Positions 22,133 through 31,275 of a stretch of 64,000 nucleotides of DNA are shown one piece after another. Under the pieces are notes generated by a model, which did no database searches, was not told the origin of the DNA, and saw only the letters and a program-made list of their open reading frames with translations. How positions within the stretch are numbered: the stretch's first letter is position 1; every line of letters starts with the position of its first letter. Position numbers and translations under genes: made by a program. This DNA is from Magnetospirillum sp. GTDB taxonomy: Bacteria; Pseudomonadota; Alphaproteobacteria; Rhodospirillales; Magnetospirillaceae. The DNA is taken from positions 62,001 through 126,000 of the forward strand of contig JANQAI010000014.1 of the NCBI GenBank assembly GCA_024707145.1, given 5' to 3'.

Positions 22133-23409
22133 GCGCCCTGGCGCTGTTGAACCTGCTGCATCGCGCCCGCGATGCGGCGACGCCGCAGGAACTGGCCTTC
22201 ATCGCCGTCAACGAGACGGTGGCGCTGCTGCCTTACCGCCAGGCCGCCCTGTGGGAAGAAGGGCGCGGCCTGCTGGCGGTATCCGGCGTGCCGCTGCCCG
22301 AGGCCAACGCCCCCTTCACCCTGTGGCTCGAGCGGGTGTGCCGCCAGTTGCAGCAGGCCGGCCCCATCGCCCCCGGGCACATGCAGCCGCACGAACGCGA
22401 GCAATGGAACGAGTGGCTGCCGCCCCATGGCTATTGGCTGCCGCTGCCCAGGGCCAAGGCCGCGCTGCTGCTGGCCCGCGACGAGGAATGGCGGGACGAG
22501 GATGCCCCTGTGCTGGCTGAACTGGCGCACGCCTACGGCCACGCCCTGGCCGCGCTGCGCCGCCCCAGCCTGTGGGCGGAATGGAAGGCGCGCGCCCGTC
22601 TGCGCCGCAAGACGTGGGCGGGCGTCGCCATCGCCGCCGTCGTGGCGGCGCTGATCCCGGTGCCGCTGACGGTGCTGGCCCCGGCCGAAGTGGTGGCGCG
22701 TGATCCAGCCGTCATCCGTGCCCCCTTGGACGGGGTGGTCAGCGGTCTGGCGGTACGCCCCAACCAGCGCGTGACCGAGGGGCAATTACTGTTCGAACTG
22801 GACGACACCACCCTGCGCGGCAAGGCCGAGGTGGCGGAAAAGTCCCTGGCCGCCGCCGAGGCCGAATTGCGACAGGTGTCGCAGCAGGCCGTCTTCGACC
22901 CCGCCGCCAAGCCCAAGCTGGCCGCCATCGTCGGCCGACGCGAGCAGCAGGCGGCCGAACTGGACTATTTGAAGAGCCTGCTGGAGCGCATCCGGGTCAA
23001 GGCGCCCACCGCCGGCATCGCCGTGCTGGACGACCCCTCGGAATGGATCGGCCGGCCGGTGGCGGTGGGCGAGAAGGTGATGGCGCTGGCCGAGGAGACG
23101 GACACCGAGATCGAGGCTTGGCTGTCGCCGGCCGACATGATCGCCCTGGAGGACGGGGCGGCCGTCACCATCTTCCTGAACGTGGCGCCGCTGTCGCCGG
23201 TGACGGCGCGACTGACCCATGTGGCCTACGAGGCGTCGGTGCGTCCCGACGCCACCGTCGCCTATCGGGCGCGGGCCCGCATCGAAGAGGACGACAAACC
23301 GCGCCTGGGCCTGCGCGGCACTGCCCGGCTGTCGGGCGGATCGGTGCCGCTGGCCTATTGGCTGCTGCGCCGCCCCATCGGCGCCGTGCGCGCCTGGGTC
23401 GGGTGGTAG
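22129..23409 (+). CDS. HlyD-like adaptor with N-terminal GAF-like cytoplasmic domain
   Basis: A 426-residue protein starting at GTG in a second GTGA overlap. Residues 1-150 (LLNLLHRARDAATPQELAFIAVNETVALLPYRQAALW) resemble a GAF-type domain. One membrane span follows (~165-185, WAGVAIAAVVAALIPVPLTVLA), then a HlyD-type adaptor with lipoyl halves (IRAPLDGVVSGLAVRPNQRV and IRVKAPTAGIAVL). A cytoplasmic sensory domain on an adaptor is uncommon and could gate export. It is coupled to the M50 gene two bases downstream. Confidence 0.82.
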   Translation: MSALALLNLLHRARDAATPQELAFIAVNETVALLPYRQAALWEEGRGLLAVSGVPLPEANAPFTLWLERVCRQLQQAGPIAPGHMQPHEREQWNEWLPPHGYWLPLPRAKAALLLARDEEWRDEDAPVLAELAHAYGHALAALRRPSLWAEWKARARLRRKTWAGVAIAAVVAALIPVPLTVLAPAEVVARDPAVIRAPLDGVVSGLAVRPNQRVTEGQLLFELDDTTLRGKAEVAEKSLAAAEAELRQVSQQAVFDPAAKPKLAAIVGRREQQAAELDYLKSLLERIRVKAPTAGIAVLDDPSEWIGRPVAVGEKVMALAEETDTEIEAWLSPADMIALEDGAAVTIFLNVAPLSPVTARLTHVAYEASVRPDATVAYRARARIEEDDKPRLGLRGTARLSGGSVPLAYWLLRRPIGAVRAWVGW

Positions 23410-23411
23410 GG

Positions 23412-25511
23412 ATGGCCGCCGCCTGGGCGTCCCTGCGCGACGAACTGTCGCTGCATCCCGGCCCCGCCGGCGGCGACGGCTGGCCCAGTTGGATCCTGCG
23501 CGACCCGGTGCGCAACCGCTTCTTCCGCATCGACTGGCCCGGCTTCGAGATCCTGGCGCGCTGGTCCCTGGGCGACCCCCTGCGCATCGCCAAGGCGGTC
23601 AATGCGGAAACCACCCTGACGGTGGAGCCCGAGGACGTGGCCGCCATGGCCGAGATGCTGTCGCGCGGCCACCTGCTGCGGGCCGGGGACGCCCGCGCCA
23701 CCGCCATGCTGGTGCAGGCGGCCCAGGCGGAACGGCCCTCGGCCTTCCAATGGCTGCTGCACCATTACCTGTTCTTCCGCGTCCCCCTGGTGCGGCCCGA
23801 CCGCTTCCTGGGCGCCACCGCGCATCTGGTCGGCTGGCTGGCCGGCCGGCCGTTCCGGCTGGCCACCATCGCCGCCCTGCTGGTGGGCCTGACCCTGCTG
23901 GCCCGGCAATGGGACCGCTTCGCCGCCACCCTGCTGGACACCTTCACCCTGTCGGGCGCCGCCACCTACGCCATCGCCCTGGTGTTGGCCAAGGTGGCGC
24001 ATGAATTATCCCACGCCTATACCGCCAAGCGGCTGGGCTGCCGGGTGCCCACCATGGGCGTGGCCTTCCTGGTGCTGTGGCCGGTGCTCTATACCGACGT
24101 CAACGACGCCTGGCTGCTGCCGCGCCGCCGCGACCGGCTGGCGGTGGGGGCGGCCGGGGTGGCCGCCGAGCTGACCTTGGCGGCCTGGGCCACCCTGGCC
24201 TGGGGCCTGCTGGACGACGGGCTGGCGCGGCAGGCCGCCTTCGTGTTGGCGACCACCACCTGGATCAGTTCGCTGCTGATCAATCTGAGCCCGTTCATGC
24301 GCTTCGACGGCTATTTCCTGGCCATGGACGCGCTGAACCTGCCCAATTTGCATCCGCGCAGTTTCGCCCTCGCCCGCTGGCGCCTGCGCGAGCTGCTGTT
24401 CGGCCTGGGCGAGGAGCCGCCGGAACACTTTCCGCCCGCCACCCGGCGGGGCCTGACCGCCTTTGCCGTGGCGGTGTGGCTGTACCGGCTGGTGCTGTTC
24501 CTGGGCATCGCCGTGCTGGTCTATCACTTCTTCATCAAGCTGGTGGGCATCGTCCTGTTCGTGGTGGAAATCGGCTGGTTCGTGCTGCGGCCGGTGTGGG
24601 TGGAACTGCGCGAGTGGCGCGCGCGCGGCCCCGCCTTGCTGCACGGCCGGCGCGGCAAGCTCAGCCTGATGCTGGCCGCCGCCGCCCTGGCCGCCGCCTT
24701 CGTGCCGTGGCCCACCGCCGTGACCGCGCCGGCCCTGCTGCAGGCGGAACAGCATGTGCCGCTCTATCCGCCGGTCCCCGCCCAACTGGAGGCGGTGCTG
24801 GTCGGCAACGGCCAGGTCGTGGCAGCCGGCGAGGTGCTGTTCCGCCTCGGCTCCCCCGATGTGGCGCAACGCCGAGCCCAGGCGGAACGCCGCATCCTGG
24901 TGCTGCAGCAGGAATTGGGCGCCAGCGGCTTCGACCCCGCCCTGCAGCGGCGCACCCAGTCCCTGCGCGAGGAGTTGCAGGCCGCCCTGGCCGAGAAGCT
25001 GACCGCCGAGCGGGAAATCGAACGGCTGACCGTCGCCGCCCCGACGGCGGGGCGGGTGGCCGACCTGGCCCCCGACATCAAGCCGGGGCAATGGCTGTCG
25101 CCCAAGGACAAGCTGGCCTCGGTGCTGGGCGGCGGGCAGGCTGCCCTGGTCGCCTATGTGTCCGAGGACGCCATCGACCGGCTGAGCGAGGAGGCCTCGG
25201 CCCGCTTCGTCCCCACCGCGCCGGGACGGCCCTCGCTGGCCGCCACCGTCACCGCCATCGAACGCACCGCTATCCGCCATCTGGACGCGGCCCCGCTGGC
25301 GTCGCTGGCCGGCGGCCCCATCGCGGTGCGCAGCGCCGAACGCGCCCTGGTCCCCGAACAGGCCCTGTACCGGGTGCGGCTGCGCGTGCAGGCGCCACCG
25401 CCCGCCGCCGAGCTGATCGGCACCGTCCATCTGGAAGCGGCCGGCCACAGCCTGTTCGCCGGGCTGTGGCGCCGGGTGACCGGCCTGCTGGTGCGCGAGG
25501 CCGGCATGTAG
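23412..25511 (+). CDS. M50 membrane metalloprotease fused to a HlyD-like adaptor domain
   Basis: 699 residues. The N-terminal ~115 residues form a soluble domain. Several membrane spans follow and contain the zinc site H197-E-L-S-H201 and the distal ligand in SPFMRFDGY (D299), the site-2-protease (M50) pattern. A second hydrophobic cluster lies at ~360-400, and from ~430 the chain becomes a periplasmic adaptor with lipoyl halves (VPAQLEAVLVGNGQVVAAGEVLFRL and LTVAAPTAGRVADLAP) and a coiled hairpin between. No ATP-binding motif is present. In the operon it takes the place where a type I system would have its ABC exporter. It may cleave or hold the exported protein at the inner membrane. Confidence 0.85.
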   Translation: MAAAWASLRDELSLHPGPAGGDGWPSWILRDPVRNRFFRIDWPGFEILARWSLGDPLRIAKAVNAETTLTVEPEDVAAMAEMLSRGHLLRAGDARATAMLVQAAQAERPSAFQWLLHHYLFFRVPLVRPDRFLGATAHLVGWLAGRPFRLATIAALLVGLTLLARQWDRFAATLLDTFTLSGAATYAIALVLAKVAHELSHAYTAKRLGCRVPTMGVAFLVLWPVLYTDVNDAWLLPRRRDRLAVGAAGVAAELTLAAWATLAWGLLDDGLARQAAFVLATTTWISSLLINLSPFMRFDGYFLAMDALNLPNLHPRSFALARWRLRELLFGLGEEPPEHFPPATRRGLTAFAVAVWLYRLVLFLGIAVLVYHFFIKLVGIVLFVVEIGWFVLRPVWVELREWRARGPALLHGRRGKLSLMLAAAALAAAFVPWPTAVTAPALLQAEQHVPLYPPVPAQLEAVLVGNGQVVAAGEVLFRLGSPDVAQRRAQAERRILVLQQELGASGFDPALQRRTQSLREELQAALAEKLTAEREIERLTVAAPTAGRVADLAPDIKPGQWLSPKDKLASVLGGGQAALVAYVSEDAIDRLSEEASARFVPTAPGRPSLAATVTAIERTAIRHLDAAPLASLAGGPIAVRSAERALVPEQALYRVRLRVQAPPPAAELIGTVHLEAAGHSLFAGLWRRVTGLLVREAGM

Positions 25512-25543
25512 GAACCACGCCCGCGCCGCGGCGTTGACCGGGC

Positions 25544-26164
25544 ATGAGGGCGTGGATGGTCCTGGCGCTGGTATGGGCGGGGTTGCCCGGGGAAACGGCC
25601 GATTACTGGCGGCTGCTGCCCCATTACCATGCCCAGGTGACCGACAGCGCCTGTTCGGTGGCCAGCGTCGCCGCGGCGCTGGGGGCGCTGGGCGCCGGCC
25701 GGTGGAACCAGCCCGCCTTGCTGGCGGTGGACGTGGATTGGCGCCGGGCTACCGGCCAGGGTGGCGACGGCGTCAGTTTCGCCGAATTGCTGGAACACCT
25801 GCGGCAGGGGCTGGAGCGGGCCGGCCTGGACGACGCCAGCCTGACCGTATACCAGCCCGCCGATGCCGGCCCCGCCACGCTGGACCGGTTGCGGAGGCTG
25901 CTGGCGGCCGGCGCCGCCGGTTCGGACGACGTGGTGCTGGTCACCTTCGACCAGGGCCGGCTGTGGGGCGACGCCAGCGTCGGTCACGTTTCGCCGGTGG
26001 GCGACTACGACGCCGCCAGCGGACGGGTGCTGATCATGGACGTGGACGGCGAGCGCTTCGGCCCCCTCTGGGTGCGCGACCGCGACCTGCTGGCCGCCAT
26101 GACCCGGCCGGGCAACGACGACCCCGACGGGGTCGTCGTCATCCGCCGGAATGGCGTCAGTTGA
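25544..26164 (+). CDS. Exported phytochelatin-synthase-like cysteine peptidase (clan CA, C83 type)
   Basis: A 206-residue protein with a short signal-like N-terminus (MRAWMVLALVWAGLPGETA). Cys37 in DSACSVASVAAALGAL, His148 in VGHVSPVGDYD and Asp166 in RVLIMDVD form the Cys-His-Asp triad. The His-to-Asp spacing of 18 is the same as I recall for plant phytochelatin synthase. It lacks the plant C-terminal Cys-rich domain, as bacterial members do. It follows the M50-adaptor gene by 32 bases and ends the export operon. A role as processing protease for the giant exoprotein is inference; glutathione hydrolysis is the alternative. Confidence 0.8.
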   Translation: MRAWMVLALVWAGLPGETADYWRLLPHYHAQVTDSACSVASVAAALGALGAGRWNQPALLAVDVDWRRATGQGGDGVSFAELLEHLRQGLERAGLDDASLTVYQPADAGPATLDRLRRLLAAGAAGSDDVVLVTFDQGRLWGDASVGHVSPVGDYDAASGRVLIMDVDGERFGPLWVRDRDLLAAMTRPGNDDPDGVVVIRRNGVS

Positions 26165-27357
26165 CCTGCCCTTCGGCGAGGACGCGCTCCAGGCTCGGCC
26201 ACGCCCGCCGGCAGGTCGATGACCGCCCCGGCGGCGCGCAGGGACGAACCGAAGGCGTGGAGCGTGCGGAAGATGTGGTGGGCGCGGCACTGTTCGCCCA
26301 TCTGGCCGATGCGCAGGATGTCCAGGCCGAAGGCGCCCGACACCTCGACCCGGTAGACTTGGGACATGTGGTGGCGCACCGCTTCGCCGGAAACGCCGGC
26401 CGGCAGCCTGACGCCCACCACCGAATTCAGGCGCGCTTCCTCGGGCACGAACAGCTCCAGGCCCATGGCCTGGACACCGCCCTGCAGTGCCAGCGAGCTG
26501 ATCTCGTGGCGGTGGAAGCGGGCCGGCAGCGTCTCGGTGCAGATCAGCCGCAAGGCCTCGTGGATGGCCATGATGCCCGACACCGGCGCGGTGTAGTGAT
26601 AGGATTTCAGGTTCCAGAAGCGGTCGGCCAGCCGGGCGTCCAGGCACCAATGGGCCATGGGGGCGTTGCGCGTCTCGATGCGCTTCCACGCCAGTTCCGA
26701 GAAGGCCAGCAGCGACACGCCGGGAATGGAGGACAGGCCCTTCTGTCCGCCGGTGATGACGGCATCCACGCCCCAGGCATCCATCTCCATGGGCATGGTG
26801 GACAGGGTGCAGACCGCGTCCACCACCACCAGACAGTCGTACTTGCGCCCCACCGCGGCGATTTCCGGCAGGTGGCGGTTCCACACGGTGTTGGAGGTCT
26901 CGCCCTGGACCAGGGTCAGCACGGCCGGACGCTCGCGGCGGATGGCTTCCTCCACCCGGGCGGGATCGGCGGTCTCGGTCTCGCCCAGATCAAGGTGCGC
27001 CACCTCGGCGCCGCAACGGATCGCCATCTCGGCCAGGCGGCGGCTGAAATAGCCGTTGCACACGCTGAGCACCTTGGTGCCCGGCTCCACCAGGTTGCAG
27101 ATGGCCATCTCCATGGCCGCCGAGGCGGGGCCGGCGACGCCGAGCACGCGCGCCGACTGGGTCTGGAAGACGTAGCGCGCCATCTCCTTCACCTGTTCGA
27201 TGACCCGGTTCATGGTCTCGCCCAGGTGGTTGATGACGATGGAATTGGCTTCGGCCACGCGGGCCGGAATCGGCACCGGGCCGGCCCCCATCATCAACAG
27301 CGGTTCATCCGGCAGGATTCGATCCAGCGGAACGACGGCGGGCGGGCGGTAACGCAT
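26157..27357 (-). CDS. Class V PLP-dependent aminotransferase (alanine/serine-glyoxylate type), frameshifted at 3' end
   Basis: The corrected product is 399 residues. The fold-type I features are clear: AGPVPIPARV near the start, GPASAAMEMAICNLVEPG, the PLP Asp in LVVVDAVCTLS and the Schiff-base Lys in ITGGQKGLSSIPG. The family converts alanine or serine with glyoxylate; the exact donor is not certain. The interval is one base too long. The minus strand reads GAGCCTGGAGC at the AGGCT of 26191-26195 where GAGCTGGAG is expected, after which the chain ends VLAEGQVN. Its stop overlaps the convergent peptidase gene by eight bases. Confidence 0.87.
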
Positions 27358-27502
27358 TTTCGGAAACGTCCTTGGACAAGGGGGGATGCGACATTCACAA
27401 ACCCGCCCGCCTGCTGTCAAGGGCGGCGCGGTGTAAATCCCGGCACCTTTCGTCCTGTGCGGGTGTTGATGGAGCGAGAACCATCGTCAGAGGACGAATG
27501 CC

Positions 27503-28114
27503 ATGGACATCTCCGACAGCCTGGAGCATCTGATCCGCATCGATCATGACGCGGTACGCGCCTATACCCAAGCCATAGACAACGTCACCGATGCGGCCGT
27601 ACGCGACATGCTGACCGGCTTCCGTGCCGATCACGAACGTCATATCGAGGACCTTTCGGCCGAGTTGCTGAAGCGCGGCGGCAAGCCGCCGCAGAACGCC
27701 CACCTCACCGGCTTCGCCCTGGCCGGCTTCACCGGCGTGGCGGCGGGCATGTCCGTTCCGGGCGCGCTGATGGCCATGCAGAGCAACGAGGTGGTGACCA
27801 ACCACGCCTATGAACTGGCCCTGGCGTCGAACGGACTGCCCGACCATCTGCGCCACCTGCTGGAAGGCAATCTGGGCGACGAGCAGCGTCATCTGGAGAC
27901 CATCCGCCGCTGGCTGGAGCAGTCCTCGCCCGTCGGCGCCGTCATGAGCGGTTCGGCCACCGTCCACGGCCTCGGCTCGTCGCTGCTGCTGAACGTGGTC
28001 CGCTCCAACCCGGTCGCGACCGCCCTGGCCGCCACCGGCGCCGCCTTCCTGCTGGGCAACTATCTGATGGGGCGCCGCAGCGGACGGCACGCTCCGCACC
28101 ACGCCGCCCGCTGA
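27503..28114 (+). CDS. Ferritin-like (DUF2383/PA2169-type) four-helix protein
   Basis: 203 residues. The N-terminal 150 residues have a helical-bundle pattern with paired acidic/His motifs (IRIDHDAVRAY, DHERHIEDL, GNLGDEQRHLETI), as in the PA2169 ferritin-like family. A hydrophobic stretch (GFALAGFTGVAAGMSVPGALM) and a C-terminal one (ATALAATGAAFLLGNYLMG) suggest membrane association. GAGGACGA precedes the ATG. It is convergent with another ferritin-like gene 55 bases away, pointing to iron handling or stress protection. Metal binding has to be assumed from the motifs. Confidence 0.75.
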   Translation: MDISDSLEHLIRIDHDAVRAYTQAIDNVTDAAVRDMLTGFRADHERHIEDLSAELLKRGGKPPQNAHLTGFALAGFTGVAAGMSVPGALMAMQSNEVVTNHAYELALASNGLPDHLRHLLEGNLGDEQRHLETIRRWLEQSSPVGAVMSGSATVHGLGSSLLLNVVRSNPVATALAATGAAFLLGNYLMGRRSGRHAPHHAAR

Positions 28115-28129
28115 ACCGGCCAGCCATGG

Positions 28130-28152
28130 CCCCCCGCCCCCGGGCGGGGGCG
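28130..28152. terminator. Bidirectional GC hairpin between convergent ferritin-like genes
   Basis: CCCCCGCCC and GGGCGGGGG form an inverted repeat with a very short loop in the 54-base gap between two convergent genes. It has no T-run, but its position favours a shared transcript end. Confidence 0.5.
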
Positions 28153-28168
28153 CCGGCCCCGTCTCCAG

Positions 28169-28501
28169 CTAGACCTTGGACGGATCACTGCGCCCGCCGC
28201 CGGCCTCGGCGCGCTCCTCCACCTCGGTGATGTCGCCCTCGCTGTAGAGGTAGGTGTCCATCTGGCCGGCAAAGTCCGCATTGTTGCGGCGCAGCCATTC
28301 CATCTCCATGCAGGCGTGTTCCATCTCCTCGCGCATGTTGTGCAGCAGGATGGCCTTGAGCTGCGGATCCTCGCAATCATCGGCGCGCTGGCGGTACCAA
28401 TCCACCGCCTCCAGTTCCTCCATCAGCGAGCGGATGCACTGGTGCAGGGTGATGGTCTGGCGCGACAGCTTCTCGTAAGGCGCATGCCAGGCTTCGGACA
28501 T
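28169..28501 (-). CDS. Encapsulated-ferritin-like protein (EncFtn family)
   Basis: A 110-residue two-helix protein. SLMEELEAVDWY and REEMEHACMEMEWLRR match the encapsulated ferritin of Rhodospirillum rubrum. E29, E59 and H62 correspond to its ferroxidase iron ligands, with W35 and Y36 also conserved. These proteins form annular decamers that oxidise Fe(II) and normally act inside an encapsulin shell. No encapsulin shell gene is in this window. The C-terminus (AEAGGGRSDPSKV) does not show the usual hydrophobic shell-targeting tail. It may be a stand-alone member or use a shell encoded elsewhere. Confidence 0.85.
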   Translation of the reverse strand: MSEAWHAPYEKLSRQTITLHQCIRSLMEELEAVDWYRQRADDCEDPQLKAILLHNMREEMEHACMEMEWLRRNNADFAGQMDTYLYSEGDITEVEERAEAGGGRSDPSKV

Positions 28502-28590
28502 GAAAATCCCCCGATGATGGTGGCGTCACCGGGGGATATGGGTGGGGCGGGCACGGATGGAACCCGCCCCCAAAGGAGAGAGTCCCCGCC

Positions 28591-30615
28591 TCAGCCGGCG
28601 AGCGCGCTCCTGCGTTCCTCCACCACCTTGTCGGCGGTGCGCCCCATCAGGCTCCTGCAGATGGTCGAAGGCCCACAGAAAAGTGCCCACGCCCATGGTC
28701 AACGAGCGCAATTCCACGATCAGGTCGCCCATCTCCGCCTGCGGCAGATAGGCCGAGACGGCATCCCAGCCGGACCATCCTTCCTTGGCGTCGTAGCCCA
28801 GGATCTGGCCGCGCCGGCCGGAAATGATGCGCTGCGCCTTGGACGTGTAGTCCGAGGGCACCGACACCTCGACCTTGAGGATGGGTTCCAGCAGCACCGG
28901 CTCGCATTGCGGCAGGCCCTCGGACATAGCCAACCGGGCGGCGGTCTTGAACGCCATGTCCGAGCTGTCCACGCTGTGATAGCTGCCGTCGGTCAGCGTC
29001 ACCGCCACGTCCACCACCGGGAAGCCCAGCGTGCCCTGCCTGAGGAACTCGCCCACCCCCTCCTCGACGGCGGGGATGTACTGGCGCGGAATGGCGCCGC
29101 CGACGATCTTGTCCTCGAAGACGAAGCCCGAGCCACGCGGCAGCGGGCGGATGTCCACATGGACGTCGCCGAACTGGCCGTGGCCGCCGGATTGCTTTTT
29201 GTGGCGGCCATGCACCGAGGTGGATTTGCGGATGGTTTCCTTATAAGGCACCGTCGGCTTGCGGGTAGCCACCGCGAGGTTGAAGCGGCTCTTCAGCCGC
29301 TCCAGCGCCACCTGAAGATGGATCTCGCCCTGCCCCCACAGCACCAGCTCGCTGAACTGGGCGTTCTGTTCCAGGCGATAGGAGGAATCCTCCTCCACCA
29401 GCTTGGTCAACGCGCCGGTCAGCTTGACGTCGTCGCCCTTCTTTTCCGCCGTCAGGGCCAGGCCGAACAACGGCTCCAATTGAACGGGGGCATGCCCGGC
29501 CGCGCCGGCGCGCCGATGACGGCGCCGGTCGCCACGCCGTCGAGCCTGCCGAACGCCACCACTTCGCCCGGGCCGGCCTTCGCCGCCTTGGTCGGGGAGC
29601 CGGAGACCGGCACGAACAGGCCCGAGATGCGTCCCGTCTCGGTGCCCTGGTTGTCGGCGAACTCGCCGGCGAACACGCGGGCATAGGACAACTTGCCGGT
29701 ATGGGCCGCGTGCACCGTCTTGAACACCTTGGCCGCCGCCGGGCCGGCCATGTCGATGCCCGCGCGCGCCGCCGCCGCCTCGGGCGCCGGCACTTCGTGG
29801 CGCAGCGCCTTCCACAGGCGGGTGATGCCGGCATCGGCTTCGGCCGAGCCGAAGAACACCGGCACGATCAGGTCCTCGGCCAAGTCCTTGGCGAGGTCGC
29901 CATACACCTCGTCCTTGGGCGGCTGCACGTCTTCCAGCAGCTCTTCCATCAGGTGGTCGTCGAAATCGGCCAGATGCTCCAGCATCTCCTGCCGGGCCAG
30001 GGTCTCCTCGTCCTGCAACGCATCGGGAATCTTGATCAGGTCCGAGGTCTGGCCGGGGCGGTACTTGTACGCACGCTCGCTGACCAGATCGACGAAGCCG
30101 ACCACCTTGTCGTTCTCGCGGATGGGCACCTCGCGCAGTACCAGCGGGCGGTCGGACACCGCCTGCAGCGCCTCCAGTGCCTCGCGCAGGCGGGCACCGG
30201 CCCCCTCCACCTTGTTGATGAACAGCAGGTGCGGGATGGCCCGCTCGTCCAGGAACTTCAGCAGCGGCGCCACCATGACGGCGCGGGCGGGATCGGGCTC
30301 GACCACCACCACGGCGGCGTCGACCACGCCGAGCGCATTGTAGCTGTCCTGCAGGAATTCCACCGAGCCGGGACAGTCGATCAGGGTCCAGTGCTCGCCC
30401 AGGTACTCGGCCGTCGCCATGGTGGGCTCGACGCTCATCTGGCGATTGCGGGCCTCGGGGCTGGCATCGCCGACCGTCGTGCCGTCCTTGACCTTGCCCT
30501 GACGGGGTATGGCGCCGGCACGGAACAGCAGGGCCTCGAACAGCGACGTCTTGCCGCCGGCGAATGGCCCCACCAGGGCGGCGGCACGGGATTGGAGTGG
30601 TGTCTTGCCGGTCAT
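28591..30615 (-). CDS. Elongation factor G paralogue (EF-G type II), two compensating indels
   Basis: The corrected product is 674 residues. The G1 motif is degenerate but recognisable (GPFAGGKTSLFEALLF), followed by the DCPG motif in LIDCPGSVEF and NKVE in LLFINKVEGAG. Domains II-V follow, with QFGDVHVDIRPLPRG and GWDAVSAYLPQAEMGDL. The start has GGGAGGGG upstream. One base is lost in the G5 run at 29486-29490 and one gained in the AGGCT at 28649-28653, so total length stays in frame. Correction gives LQELMGRTADKVVEERR at the end. Such paralogues translocate weakly or act in recycling. It is monocistronic here. Confidence 0.85.
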
Positions 30616-30721
30616 GAAGCCCCTCCCTGAGCAACCCTCATTACGGGTCCATGCTTTCAGGTGGCGTCGCCCCTGGCAAGGGGGAATGGACGCGGGGCTG
30701 GGGTGACTTTCGGACGATTGC

Positions 30722-31087
30722 CTAGCCCGAAAGACGCATCCCGAAATCCAGGACCCAGGCGGCGACGGCCGGCCCGACCAGGCGGCGGGCATAGGACAGG
30801 TAGGTTTCGCGCATGATCTCGCTGATGATGCGCTGCACCCGGTTCTCGCTCATGCCGTGCTGCCCTTCCATCAGGGCCCACACCTCGCGCCGCTCGCACG
30901 GCACCCGGTGGGCGCGACGCCCTAATTGGAACAGCGCCAGTGCCTCGAAAGTGAGCAGTGCGGCCAAGGCGTGCATGGCCAGCGGGCGGTCGAAATGCAG
31001 CGCCGCGACCACCAGGGCGATGCCCGTCAGCCCCAGGCCGGCGGCGCGGCGAACCGAAAGGTCGGCGAAGTATCGAATGCGGTCCAT
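30722..31087 (-). CDS. Small membrane protein of unknown function
   Basis: A 121-residue protein with two hydrophobic segments near the N-terminus (AAGLGLTGIALVVAALHF and LAMHALAALLTFEALALF) and a basic/acidic C-terminal half (GMSENRVQRIISEIMRETYLSYARR). No family is recognised. It stands alone between the EF-G paralogue and a polysaccharide-type gene. Codon use is like its neighbours, so it is probably a real gene. Confidence 0.65.
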   Translation of the reverse strand: MDRIRYFADLSVRRAAGLGLTGIALVVAALHFDRPLAMHALAALLTFEALALFQLGRRAHRVPCERREVWALMEGQHGMSENRVQRIISEIMRETYLSYARRLVGPAVAAWVLDFGMRLSG

Positions 31088-31275
31088 GGTGGTCCTCGCA
31101 TCAGCCTGCGGGCCGGCCTACCGGCCCCGACACCAACTTCCAAGCAATTCGCGGGCCACACCGGGTACTCCGCCAATTCCCTGCCGCCCGGCGGATTGCC
31201 GGGCTCTCTTTCCTTCACATGGGATGCGAAGCCGACGAGTCCATGGCCGATTCACGACAGAATCAAAACACCGCC

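Noticed and set aside
25544..26164. Heavy-metal phytochelatin synthesis role
   Set aside because: A signal-like N-terminus, the lack of the Cys-rich C-terminal domain and the secretion-operon context make peptide processing more likely, though not proven.
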